From Anthoceros angustus (lineage: Eukaryota > Streptophyta > Anthocerotopsida > Anthocerotales > Anthocerotaceae), in the NCBI GenBank assembly GCA_010909165.1, contig MU008156.1, forward strand, positions 973,768 to 1,037,767: 64,000 nt of DNA. Reading direction: 5' to 3'. The notes under the pieces are model-generated. The model did no database searches, was not told where the DNA came from, and was given only the letters and a program-made list of their open reading frames with translations. Below, piece after piece: positions 48,001 to 60,021 of the stretch (position 1 is its first letter; each line of letters opens with the position of its first letter). The translations under genes and the position numbers were made by a program.

Positions 48001-51000
48001 CATCCAATGTAAATAGCTCTTCATCTATTTCCTTCACTTCTGCGCGTGCTCCAACTCCGCATCCGTCGGGAGGTTCCACGTCTCAAAGTCGTCAAAATCA
48101 AGTGGGCTCGGCCATATGTCGCCTCTTACCTCTGGAGTCTTGACGAGGAGGCCGCTTCTTCACATCGCCGATGTCGAATGGAGACCGGGTGCGGTGGATG
48201 GCGAGATAGCCCGAGGCCATTTGGCCCCTCATCCTCCCCACCCGGATACGGCGCACGTCAACTATGGTTCGCGCCTTGCGTGACTCTAGCAAGCTTCACC
48301 TCGCCATACTCCCCATCCTGCGAACGGTTGTCCACCACCTTCGTGCCATCGGCAATGGCTTCCCTCTCAGTGAAAGGTGCGGGCCATGAGTCCTGCCGAA
48401 TTCAAGGCTGCTATTTTGAAAAAGCTTTGTTTGCAAAGGCCCATGGTTGTCATTTACTCCTCTTGGCCGGGAATGTGACATGCTACTTGCCCATAATCGA
48501 ACAATTTTCGACCACAACCTCGGACTTGGGAGCAAGTTTCATGTCCCATTGGTTCTGTTGTCGTTACTCATGATGTATTATATTGCCCACATGGCACGCT
48601 CTCAATGCATTATCGCATTTACCATTAATCATCGTCTTCCGACCAAAGATTGCCTTGTGCATCCGGAGGGAGGAGACAATAGACTATAACCTGCAAACCA
48701 ATCACCATACATGATTTATTCCACTTTCAGCGCGTGACTCGAGTAGCGTGCGCAAGGGTGACTTGTCATGTCCGGTCAGCGGTATGGACGGGCACCAAAC
48801 CATACCATCCATTCCGCCAAGCAGACAAGACGGTCATCGAGTTTTATTGCGTGTGACATGGGAAGTACAAGTAGTGATCAAGGATGAAGGACTTTCCCAT
48901 CCCAATGTTTAATTACTGAGCATATGTCCCCACATTGTGAGGTATAAACCGTCCACCTCACGCGATGCCCGAGGCAAGAGCCAAGGGATGGCCCTCCATA
49001 CCGGTCCTTGATGGCCGACGAGGGAGAGCAACCTCCATCCATCATCCTCGATGGCCATCGTCATTGTGAATTGCAGCCCTTGTCCTTAATGGCCATCGTC
49101 GGTTTCCACCACGAGCAACAATAATGTGCACACACGCAATGATCCACAAAGCAGACACAGTCGAGGCGGGCGGTTTTGACTTATCGGATTCCACAAACAC
49201 TTTAGCCTGCGCATGGACTTGTAGGTAGGCGAATAGGGCCAAAAAGTGTTCACATCCGGCCTCATGAACCCCCCCCATACCTGTGTGGTCACGAACACCA
49301 TGCCCGCACCATGTGGAAGGAACCACCTCGCCACCGAGCAAGTGTCCCACGAGGATAGCCACGAGAGCTGCTCCCGCCATGAGGGGGTGACACCGCCTCC
49401 AACCTTTGCAAAGGATCCTTGATGGCCATCAGATTTCTAGTTGTGCACGAAGATGGAGACATGAACACACGCCTCGTGGTGCGAACTACCACTCCACGCC
49501 CATTTAGGTTTCCGGAAGCTAGCTCCATACGTCAACATGTCCGTCATACATGGCATAAGGTAGCAGGAGGCGCATGACGGCATGTTTCGTGAAGCTCGCC
49601 CGCATGCGAGGATGACCAAGAGAAAGGTAGTAGCGTGAAGCGAGGGCAAGGTGGTGACATTTAAAGCGGACCACCACCTTCTCTGACCTCTTGTGCCCAG
49701 GCCACATCGGGTTGCGGATGAGAGGATCTTGAATTTCAACTGTTCCTTACATGTGACAAACCAAACATGGCGAGCTTTGATGGTCGTCGACCAATGATGA
49801 TTCTTTGGTAAATGCAATGAGTGTGAAGTGGCGTGCGACCATAAAGGAGCGGAATCACGAAGTTTGTTTTCATGTCTCCTAAGGGCTGGAAATCCTTTGC
49901 GGCGGTCGCCATAGTGACGTCGAGCCGTCACCCTAGCATGGTGCCGATGGCGTGAATACATTATCGTTACGCCATGTGACATGATTGGTGGAGAGCGAAT
50001 GGGAGTCTCGAACGATGGACATCATTATCTAGGAGAAGCGGAATTGGCATATATATGGCAAATTCACATACAGACGGTCCTTCATTCATGGCATAATGAA
50101 AGGGGCATTTAGTTTGCTTGAATGGCTCTCACGTGCCACACCGTCCTTGCACAATGGTGTAGATGTTGATATAGATTATTACCAGCATTGGAGCAGTAGC
50201 GTCTGTCTTCAAAGCGACCTTGGCATGTTTTCTTCCATGCCATGAGTTTTCAATTATTCTAATGGCTTGCACCCACCTTCCTTGGACCATGGTGGAGGGA
50301 GAATTTTATTTGAGAGAAAGGGAACCATTGTCCTTGGTTCATGGCGGGTTGTAAGATGGCCATGACCTTGTCATGGCATGGCACTTCCTTGGTCATCGGC
50401 CACTCGAAATCGCATTGCAAACACTTGTCCTTGGGTCACGAAATGGTCATAAAAAGCGGGGACTATATATGGCATGCATGGAGGAATGGCATCGTGGACA
50501 AGGAAGGTTTCGTGTTGTGCACTTCGTGCACAAACAAAAGTAGCGCGGGAAGGTGGCATGGCAAGGCAAGGAGCCAGTGGCATGGCATGCCACGTAGTCC
50601 CCTTCTTGGATGGAAGCACGGCGAAGGATGGTCCTAGAAGGCAAGTGAGGTGGGCCTGGAGAATGCGGATTCAAGCAAGTGGAGGGTGGATGATCATCGC
50701 GTGGGCGGGAGGCGGAGAGGTGTCGGGTCTGGAGGAGCAACTTCCACAGCGGTGGAGTGCCCAAAGGAGGCGATCTTGAGAAAGCGGAGTGGGTGTCTCT
50801 AATAGGTGGGAGCTAACTGGAGCTGCTGCTGCGGAGAGAATCCAAAACTTTCGGAGGAGGAATGCAGGGTGACATCGAGGAGGAGGAGGAATTTGGCGTG
50901 AGTCAGGAGAAAGAGGGCTGTGGTGATCGGGAGGAGCATGGTGGTGCTGCCCAAGAGGCCGACCGTGTGGTGGCGAGAGAGGCCATTGGTCTTGTGGACC

Positions 51001-52346
51001 TTCTGTTCGGTGGCGATGGATAACCCCAACAACGTGGGAGGAGGATGCCTGTGGAGGAGGAAACTGCCACAGGAGTGGGCGGTCTCTGGAGGAGGCGGTT
51101 GCGGAGGCGGGCCAAGGCAGCGTGCATATGATGGTCGGGAGGGCGGTGAGGAGAAGGACACCGGTGGCGGCAATGATGGGGGCGCAAGCGAGGCGATGTG
51201 GAGATGGCGGATGATGAGGTGGAGACATACCGACTACATTGCCACTACGATTGGAGAATTGATGGAGCGGTTGGCGGTAAGCCACTACGCGTCATTGCCG
51301 TGTTGTGCGGTGCATGGGCGTGGTGGAGTGTACATGGCTGTGAGCCGGTTATGCGATGGAGGTTGGGTGGAGAATGAGGAGTTGGCGGTTGGTGCGGCGT
51401 GGTGATATGTAGGGGCGTGAGCTCTAAGTGATGTGTGTGCATGACTAGGGAAGAAGGGAAGGAAAGCTGGTGGAAGGTGAAGGCCATGTCGGGAAGGCAC
51501 GAGATACTAGTGGAGAGAAGGAAGATGGAGGAAAGGTGGCAAGCAGGCGTCACGTCAAGTGATCTTGGAGCAACGTAGATGGTGGGGAACACGGATGTGG
51601 GAGGCGGGGGCTGGAGAGATGGTGGGGAACACGGATGTGGGGCGGGAGCACCGAGAGATGGTGGGGAACTGGATGGATGAGAGAATGCGGGGCGCATGCG
51701 CAATCTGGAAAACAACCGTGGCAGGTGGGCCGTTTGTGGAGGGGGAATGTGAATGTTGAGCCATTTTCTTGCAGCTGGAGTCGCCGATCGTGGGTGGACC
51801 GGTGATGGTCAATCGGCAACAAAGGATGGAATTGGTATTCCCACCTTTATAGCCTAGCATTTACAGGGTCCTTCGCCGTGAAAGTGGTGATTGAGGCCGG
51901 ATAGGTCTAGGAAGTTGTGGAGGAACCACGAAAACAATGGTGTTGGTCGAAGAGTCACCAAGTGGCGTGCAAAGGCGCTATACATATCACTTGGAAGGCG
52001 TACATGTTTGTAGATAAAGCCAATTGCATCGGTGGCAACAAAGCCACGATCTTTGAAAGGATAGAGGACGCTTGAACTATCCAAAAATTCCAATTAATTT
52101 GTCAATAAAATCAAACACTTATATATGCAAGGTATGAGAGTGACGTAAGGGTTAGCATATATATTACTATATAAACAAGTCTTGACATATATACGTACAT
52201 ATCGTATACAAAGAGGCATATAAATACACTAATATAATATAAGTATAATGATGGATGTGTACATATATATGTACACATACTTATACTTATGTCTTGAAGC
52301 CTATAAACATATATATATACAAAGGATATGCAAAGGAGGTAAAATA
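45047..52346. repeat. Tandem duplication, copy 2 (~7.3 kb)
   Basis: Second direct copy of the segment at 37846-45046. It aligns along its whole length, but with many 1-12 base insertions and deletions. Because of these, open frames in one copy are usually not preserved in the other, which argues that the body is not under coding constraint or that the consensus is inaccurate here. Confidence 0.9.
45612..45641 (+). repeat. Left terminal inverted repeat (internal, duplicated)
   Basis: Second copy of the left TIR, carried inside the tandem duplication together with about 560 bp of the original left flank. Confidence 0.85.
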
Positions 52347-52931
52347 GGAAGGAAGGACAGCCCCAGGGAGAGAGGTCCTTGTTACAATCATGTTGCAAGA
52401 GGAAGTGGAAGAGTATAAAATGGTTGTGATAGGGGGTCCTTCTCACGGTCATGATGGAGGAGGAGAAGTGAAAGAGTATAAAAGGGTGTGATAAGGGGCA
52501 ATAAATAGCAGGGTGAGGTGAGAGGAGAGAGACCAAGCATTGTGTTAAGATGGGGTGAGAAGGTGGATAAGAAAAGGACACCCAGACACCAAGCCACCAT
52601 AAAGTGTTGCAATTTTGAAGTGGTACATGAAGTGAGAGACCAAGCATTGTGTTAGGATGGTGGAGAAGGAAGAAAGAATGGACCAACTTAACACCAAGCC
52701 ATCAAACCATGTTGCAAGTTGGAAGTGTTACATAAAATTGCAACACGTATCTAAGGGTGGGAAATTATTAAAATGCTTGTGAGAGAGGGGTGTACCGGAA
52801 GGGTGAGGTGGGAAGAGAGTGCGAGTTCGTGTTAAGATGGCTGCACCAAGCAGACAGAACTAACAAACTTAATACCAAGCCTCCAAAACATGTTGCAATG
52901 TGGAAGTGTAACAAAAAATTGCCACATCGAC

Positions 52932-52961
52932 TGTAACATAGGGTGCCCTTTTCTAGTAGGG
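52932..52961 (-). repeat. Right terminal inverted repeat
   Basis: Exact inverse of the left TIR over 30 bp, followed by target duplication ACC. It is present only once. Confidence 0.85.
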
Positions 52962-52964
52962 ACC

Positions 52965-53260
52965 TCCAGTCTACACGGATTGGCTATAAAGCTGCTTTGT
53001 TCCTCCCCATCGTACAGATCATCGGCTAGTTCGAAACTCATTGCTGCTTCTTCTATATTCCTAGAACTCTCCTCAAACTCTTCTACATCCTACCAAAACT
53101 CATGCATGCATCGGAAGGGACATCATATGCTTTAAGCCAAGAAGCAAAATGGTAACACAAATACTACCTTCAAAAACCTAGCAGCCATGGTGAGCCGGCA
53201 TAGTTCCATAAACAGATCGATAGTGGACTTCATATGCTTAATAGCTTCTGCTTAGAACAA
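52965..53260. other. Spacer between two transposons
   Basis: About 300 bp of unremarkable sequence continuing the original insertion site. No gene was recognised. Confidence 0.5.
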
Positions 53261-54781
53261 CGTCTGTGTAAAAAGGGGTTTCTCCTGAAACTCCTTTTTT
53301 GCCTACCAGACGTCAGAACCTTTTGTACTTGAAAAATCCGCTTTTATAATGGGGCTTTTGCTATTTCTCTGCGGACATGTCACCCACAATCTTTTGAATA
53401 ATTGTTTTGATGCACGTTATTTGAGATTATAGATTGCAATGCGTGGCAAAAACCTAAAGTCCCATTCTCGTTCGGCTTTTTCTTTCAAAGCCCGGACCAC
53501 GAGTGCAAACTTATGCGCGCACCCGCTAAGCAGTCTCCAACATCGGCAATCATTGCGGTGTTGACGTCTCACATTTAGAGTTTTTAGGGCTTGCTGTGGT
53601 CAGTGCAAACAACAACCTTTCATTCATATCAGTCAATCCTAAGACTATACTCTACGAGAATTTTACAGGACTTTGTTTCTTAGACATTGGGACAATAATA
53701 TCTTCGTTGACCTGATGCTCTTAATCCACATGGAGTGCGAGCAGAGTGGCATGAGTGCACGCGCAGGTTGGGCCCGCCAAGCGTCTCAAGATTCAAAAGA
53801 TGCAAAGGTTCACTTCTAGTTCAAAGTTTTAACCACTAGAAAAAAGATGAGGGTTAAGTAAAGATAAGAACATATCCACGTTAGGAAGGTGCACAAAAAA
53901 GGTTGAAAACGTCGAAAGGAACCCTTTAAAACAAAAAAAATATCAAAACAAATACAAAAAAATTCAAAACATTATCAAAATTTTAGGGCAAGTGCGTGCA
54001 TTTGCCTCAAAAAACTGGACTTTTTTGTGACTTTTTTAGGGGTTTTTAGGATTTTTTAGACTTTTTGCTCTTTTTTTCTTTGGATGAACCGTCTAGGAAT
54101 GCACTAGGAGGCATGAACCATATGGGTTCATGCTCCTAGGCCCTTCTTGACCTTGGGTGCGTTCCTTGTATGCGCTCCTTGCCCCTTAGTGCGCGCTGAG
54201 CCTACCTGGTGCATGCACTTGTTCACCGGTGGGCCTCTAGCATGTTTGATGATAACCCGGTACTAGGTCACCTTGAAAGAGAATACCGTAAAGGATAAAA
54301 GGGGATAGGGTGTTCTTGACATTAGGGCATAGGATAGATATATGAGAGTGGTCTAGGTGAACCTCCATGATGTCTACTACTTGTTATTTTGTTGGGAGTT
54401 CGGCACATCCTCGGACCTCAAAGGACATGTTTCCCCATTAGAAGATTATTTTTGCGTTCTTTTTGCACGTCGTGCACAAGTTTGCACATAGCGTTGTTTA
54501 GGCGGCGCTATACAAAAACATACAAAACCACACAAAATCAAACTACGGACATGGCGAAATTATGGAACAATGAGGTCACTAGCCCTTCATCACCGACTAA
54601 ATCGCCATGAACACAAGTACAAGGCGTAGTGTAAATGACTCGGAAGTGGTGCGGAGCCGAGAATGCAAAACCGATGGATGAACACCTACAAAACCAACAA
54701 AACCAAACCAACTTAGGTTCCGTGAAATAGGGTTGATTTTTCCAAAACCCCTTTGTGGAGAAACCCCTTTCTACACAGACG
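53261..54781. mobile_element. Inverted-repeat-bounded element (~1.5 kb)
   Basis: The ends CGTCTGTGTAAAAAGGGG (53261-53285 region) and its inverse (54757-54781) match over 25 bp with one mismatch. The interior is AT-rich with T-tracts and encodes nothing recognisable. I could not define a target site duplication, so the superfamily is open; a MITE-like or non-autonomous DNA transposon is likely. Confidence 0.55.
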
Positions 54782-55021
54782 GTGTTTTAGCAAGTCACAA
54801 AAATTAGAAACGATAATTCTCCCCTTAAAAGTTTAAACGCAAGTTTATCACTTGTGAACCACCTACTAATCAGACTTTTCCTATGCTGGTTGTTGACCTG
54901 AAAGACGCATTCAACACAATAGTGGAAACCCTATTTTCATAGGAGTTGGATTTGGTATTCACACCACCACCCGATCCTTAGCGATTGCGGAAGTCTCTCT
55001 TGGGTCCACTGGGAGCTTTCA
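54782..55021. other. Short spacer
   Basis: About 240 bp between the inverted-repeat element and the decayed gene. Nothing was recognised. Confidence 0.4.
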
Positions 55022-56108
55022 ATGAAATATGACCAACCTCGTGGATTCATCACCACAAATGTTGCTTCACAAACTAGTATAAACACCCTGGTTGAGTGCC
55101 TGGAGGCAAACAATAGAAACGTTGAAAGACTCTACAACCAAATCAACGGGCACATCTCTACTATTAACGTTGATGTATAGGACCTGAAGGAGCAGATCTC
55201 TCAGCTTGATTACAAGCTTATGATGGTGTTGAAACCTGAATTGCTTGGTCCATCTACTCTGTGCAAAGGGTCTCACACTCTTGCAACAACCATGTCAAGG
55301 CCGGGTGGCAATAAGAGAGTGCAAGCGGGCGGGACTGGAGGTGTAGTGAATGACTTGAATGGGGACGGAGTGTCCAATAAGAAAACGGAGTGTTGAAGCA
55401 AGTCTAGGGCTGACATGTAGGCTTACTATAAAGTCCCTATCCAGGATCTGGATGAGTTCACTGGTAAGTTCAAGGCTTCCCTAATCTCACTTCATTGTTC
55501 GGTACGTAATCTAATCTTGCGTGATCTTTGCGTGCACGTTGGATAGTGGAGGAGTCACACTTGCACCGAAGGCTGAAGAGGAGGTTGCATCGGGCCATGT
55601 GCAAAATTATAAACCCACTCATTGGAAATTTCAGGCTGGAGCTTGAAGCTACTAAAAGGTTGATTGAGCCTTCCGTGAGGGCGGAAATTGGTGGGCCATG
55701 GAACATGAGTAAAATTATTGATTAAATTATGTCTAAGATGGTTCGTCAACGGAAGTGCAACACGGCTAGAAGTGCAAGGGAGTTCTTGGCTTCTAAAAAA
55801 ATAGGCCAATGGATTCCGGTAAGTTGATGAAGGCTTCAGTTTTGTGGAGAGAATACACCAGATCTGGCCTTGCAGTGGATATTGCGGACATCAAGGTTAT
55901 GGAAGCAATCCTCCACAAACGAGTTGTGGATGATGGCTTCCTTGTAAACCAAATGTTGTCACGTTGCTTGACATACACGGAACTGGCTAGAGAACCTCCT
56001 GTGAGCACAACAAAAGTGGAGGGTATGACCCGGATGATGCAAGCCGATGCTGGTGGAGACTTACCTGCTGGTGGGAATCTGTCCTTTGCTAGCATGTTTT
56101 GCTCTTGA
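55022..56108 (+). pseudogene. Decayed gene of unknown family with one clear intron
   Basis: From ATG 55022 the frame reads as protein (for example NTLVECLEANNRNVERLYNQ). It passes in-frame stops at 55178 (TAG), 55394 (TGA) and 55418 (TAG). A GT-AG intron at 55464-55546 joins in phase to EESHLHRRLKRRLHRAMCK and LEATKRLIEPSVRAEIGG. A TAA follows at 55723. After an A7 run near 55795-55801 the frame shifts into a last open segment (KLMKASVLWREYTRSGLAVD onward) ending at 56108. I do not recognise the protein. A basic, helical, probably transposon-borne ORF is a guess. Confidence 0.5.
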
Positions 56109-57049
56109 GGGTGGTCCATAGTTTCATGTTATCATGGTTTGTTGTCCGCAATTCTCTTACCATTGCCACCATGTTTTGCTGCTGGTTTCCATTTCAACAT
56201 GCAGGAATGAGTAGAGGAATTGTACTTGGGCACATCACTATTTTTGCATCTGCTAAATGGGCATTTGCGGTTTAAGTGTTGAGTCTACACCCTAATGTAT
56301 TACGGTGTTGTCCATTTTTACCTTTTGCTAGCATGTATTTCTGCTAAACTGGCTTTTCCTGCAATAGAAACTTCTCGAGGGCCTACACTTGGACCACATG
56401 ACACTGCATGTGGATCTTGTCTTGCTGGTGGGGCATCTACCAAACTTTTGCATGCCAAATTTGTCTATGTTCAAAGTGTGTTCTGCTGTTATCAAATCTA
56501 TTGCTTTTGATAGCATGATTTGCTGATGATCTAGGCTATTCCTGATATAGGTACGAGTGGTGGTGCATTTTCTTGAACTGTACACATGAACCCAAGAGTG
56601 GTAAGCCACATACTGTAGACATGGTAACCCACCCGGCCCAGTTTGTATCATAATGTACCTTTTTCTCTGCTTGTTTTCCCGAGTCTGTCAAGCACTTATG
56701 TTGTTTGTTTTGTGCAGAACATTTCGGGGAAGTGCACAGTCGATGGTCTTGGCGTGGAGTGACAAACTGGCATAGTTTTGTAGCGTAGGGCCCTAAACAT
56801 AGTGTGGTGAATCCGGAGTGAAACATGCAGTCAGTGTAGTGCCATACCTAGTTCCCAGGATTTCATAGCATATGCATATGTAAAGCGTGAACCAACATCT
56901 CCGCTCTAGATCTGTGGAGCTCATTGCCCGCTATAATTTGCCCTCCCCTAAACCAATATTAATAAAATAATGAGTATTTATGTATTTTCAATATTTATCG
57001 AGAATATTACCATTTATATTAATTTTAAAATTAAAATGCCAGCTTACGT

Positions 57050-57370
57050 TACAATGCAACTAGCAACAACAAGCAACAGGGCACAACGTGATTTACAATG
57101 CTCCAAAGTTAAGTAACTCTGGTTAGGTGACCCCGATTAATATACTTTGGTTATCCCAACTCTGGTTTATTAACCGTAGTACAGTACGCCGATTACTCAA
57201 CCCCGGGTTACAGGAACCCATGGTTACCTTAACTAGGGTAAATCTCGTTTTAAAACCCGATGTTAAATCCATTGCATTGCACGTATTTGTACCCGTTGTA
57301 AGGGGCGTTGGACAACGCTTGGATTTACAACATGTTATTCAATAACATGGTAAATGGCATTGTAATTCCC
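57050..57370. repeat. Possible MITE or foldback rich in short palindromes
   Basis: TTACAATGC near 57050 and GCATTGTAA near 57359 are inverted. Inside are several palindromes, including CATGTTATT-C-AATAACATG (57331-57349). No target duplication was found. Confidence 0.35.
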
Positions 57371-57573
57371 ATTGTAAAGGCACCTCCACTCTTATAGTGA
57401 AATTTGCTTAACCGACTGCTTGATACTTGTGTGCTATCGTGTTGAAGTGAAGAGCATTTGACCTACGTAACACAGTTTGTGAGGCATGAATATTTTGTAT
57501 AATAGCTGTTGTACACAGTGTAGGGACAAGAAGGGGGTTTTTGCGTCTGGATAGGATTAGAAAATAATTTCCT

Positions 57574-57802
57574 AAGGCCTTTGAAATGCGGATCTTTGGA
57601 TGTCTTTTTTGTTGTAATCCGACCTCGAATGGCCGAGAAAACCTTCAAAAACGGAAGACAAGTGCACCCTAGGATAAGTGCACCAACGCACTGCTAGTCA
57701 AGATTTATTTAAAAAAAAAAATCATTTGAAAGGCCCTTAAAATACGGATCTTTGGACATGTTTTTTATTGTAATCCGAACTTGACGCCTGAGAAAACCTT
57801 GA
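57574..57802. repeat. Diverged direct duplication
   Basis: Segments starting near 57574 and 57728 share CGGATCTTTGGA, TTGTAATCCGA and GAGAAAACCTT in the same order and spacing. They are separated by about 80 bp including an A10 run. Confidence 0.7.
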
Positions 57803-60005
57803 AAAACGAATTCACACATTTGGGGATAGTCAACCAGCGCTCTTTATTTAGGAGTGCACTCGTCAGCCAGCGCTCTTCTTGCAGGAGTGCGCCCATCGAT
57901 CGACGGACTTTTCTGCGGTGAGCCATATAGCAGCTCATTATGTGGTTTAGTCCCATTCGACTAGCACATCCGCATTCGAGTTTGCATTGGAAAAGGGGCG
58001 ACATTGAGAATTCATCTTCAGGGACTTGCGAAGATAGAAATTATGTTAGGGTTTGAATGTAAGATATTTTTTGATCCCGCAAGGTTGAAAATGTCCGCTA
58101 AACATGGCATTTGTAACCCCATTAAGCTTGTTGCAGCCCTTCCAGCTTGCTGGCGTCTACGTGGATGAAGCCTCCGAAGAAACTGGCGTTTGACATTGAT
58201 ATCGAGCGGATTTGAGATACTACCTAGGGACATACATTCGCTTCCAGCTTCCTCTGATTTACTTACCAAAACCCTTGTCAAAGAGGAATAATTGTATGTA
58301 CGTAACAAGAGGTTAATTGAAGTGTAAATTTAAAAAAGACTAAACATGGTATTCAGTGAAGGGGGTGAATATCCGAACCCCTTAGTTGAAACAAAACCTC
58401 CTTCCACGGATAACACATGGTTCCCAAAACCGTGTTTTTGGATTCGGGTGTCCCATACCATGGACAATGATTCTCTTGAATCGCGGTTGTGAAACAACAA
58501 AACTGTGAAGGAAGGGTCAAGTATGGCTGGCCGGCGCCGTTAGTCCTCAAAAGTAGTTTGTTTTGTGCGATGATCCATTTCCACATTGACAAAAGGCCTA
58601 GTAATAACACAACAAAACTAGGTATGGTAATACATGCCGATTGGAGACCATCCTGTTTTAGGTTCGCCAAAAATTGACCACTAGCAGACAATAGTTCACA
58701 ACTACTGGCGTCTACGTCGGGCTAACTTGTGACTCAACGGTGCTTGACACCGAATCATAAACTACGACGTTCAGTATCCGCTCAAGTTCTTCCTCGCCAA
58801 GTGTCGACTTCAACCAAAGCCCTCGAGTCCTCGTTCCCATCGTGTCTTCATCATTACCATCCCCGGCAGCGTTCTCGAGTGTTTGTTGGCCCTCCAACAA
58901 ATCGCCGATCTGCTCTTATTCAGCACTCAAAGAAACCACTTGTGCTTTCAAGGAGTCCTTCTCGCGATGCAAACCTCCTTTGCCCAGGTAATGCAAGTCT
59001 CTCGGTGGGCTTCAAAATTCAACTCCTCAAGCGCATCTGGAGCACCTCAAATCCATGAATTCTTTGTGAAATATAACTGCACATCTCAAGTCACCTCGAT
59101 GGCGATACAACTCCTTCCTGCAAATGCAGCTGTCATTGTGCGCTCCCGAGCATGCATCCGACCCAATCTCCCTCTTTGGAGAAGGTTGTAATAAGTCTCG
59201 TCATCAACCCTAGTGGTCTACGGTAGGCGGACCACCAACTTGTCATGTGACATGTAAACTGTTTTTGACAAGCGTGTCGTGAGCAATAGCGGACCTTCCA
59301 TTGTTGAATGTTCCATGCATAGCATTTGGTAGCATTGCAATTCTATCCTTTGTGCTCCCATCCTTGGACCCCATCCGATAGTTATGTATTCCGGTCTCAA
59401 ATCCACCCATCATTGTTCATGTTTGTCTTGTCCCATCTGAGCGACACCAAGCCCCTTTCCTGCTCCACTTTCGCATTGATTCTCTAGCGTATGCCTCCTC
59501 CACTCCATGCATCACAATCATCCTCGGTTCATCGCTAGTGGTCTTCTCGGAAAGCTTTGGAAGACAGAATCCATCATTGCTTATCCACCCTCTTGTCCAT
59601 AGGTCCAATGTTAAAACCTCGGGGCACATCCATGACGAGAAGTGTGTCTTGCCTTGAGAAAACCGCATATCTTGTACATCACGACTTTCGATTTGGTATT
59701 GTACGGCTCTACTGATGGGCCTTGAAAACCTCAAGACCTTCCTCCGTGTCCTTGTCCGCTGTCTGCGCTCGTCTTCAAGCCCCTTTCCAATTGTTTATCT
59801 CGAAAATAAAATGCGAAGTCAAATTTGGGAGTTTTATCGACACCGATGTCTTTCAATTGCTGCGACGCGTTAGTCATTACGCTGGAGAGGCGTGGCCCGG
59901 CGGCGCCCTCATTTTCGCGTTGGATTGAAGGCGCGGCGGCCCTAAATATATCTGTGAGTGAGGCGGAAAGCGCTTTCATGAAACATATGCGAGGACGGGG
60001 CGGTG

Positions 60006-60021
60006 GGCGCCGGCCGGCGCC
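60006..60021. repeat. Perfect 16-bp GC palindrome
   Basis: GGCGCCGGCCGGCGCC is its own reverse complement. It is one member of a local cluster of related palindromes (58529, 61261, 61399, 61498). Confidence 0.9.

Larger units (their letters stand above)
38453..52961. mobile_element. CACTA-like (En/Spm) DNA transposon, internally duplicated
   Basis: Terminal inverted repeats of 30 bp starting CCCTACTAGAAAAGGG lie at 38453-38482 (left) and 52932-52961 (right, inverted). A second left end is at 45612-45641 in the duplicated copy. The bases ACC at 38450-38452 and 52962-52964 form the 3-bp target duplication expected of CACTA elements. Subterminal repeats of ATGTTGCAA and TGTTACACTT types crowd both ends (about 38470-38720, 45630-45880, and 52385-52930 inverted), another hallmark. 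Discounting the tandem duplication, the element is about 7.3 kb. No transposase domain was recognised, so it is probably non-autonomous or decayed. Confidence 0.8.
56109..59400. other. Gene-free repeat-rich region
   Basis: AT-rich sequence with no recognisable gene. A motif like TTTTGCTAGCATG recurs near 56085, 56325 and 56505. A run of short palindromes lies at 57050-57370, and a duplicated ~75-bp segment at about 57575 and 57728. Confidence 0.5.

Noticed and set aside
38322-52612. Many open frames of 60-230 codons on both strands in the duplicated region
   Set aside because: They are biased in composition (Pro/Ser/Arg or His-rich), are not preserved between the two copies and match no family, so they were not called as genes.
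55022-55725. Stops that U-to-C RNA editing could reverse
   Set aside because: Such editing is known from organelle transcripts. The context here is nuclear and repeat-rich, and other decay (a frame shift) is present.
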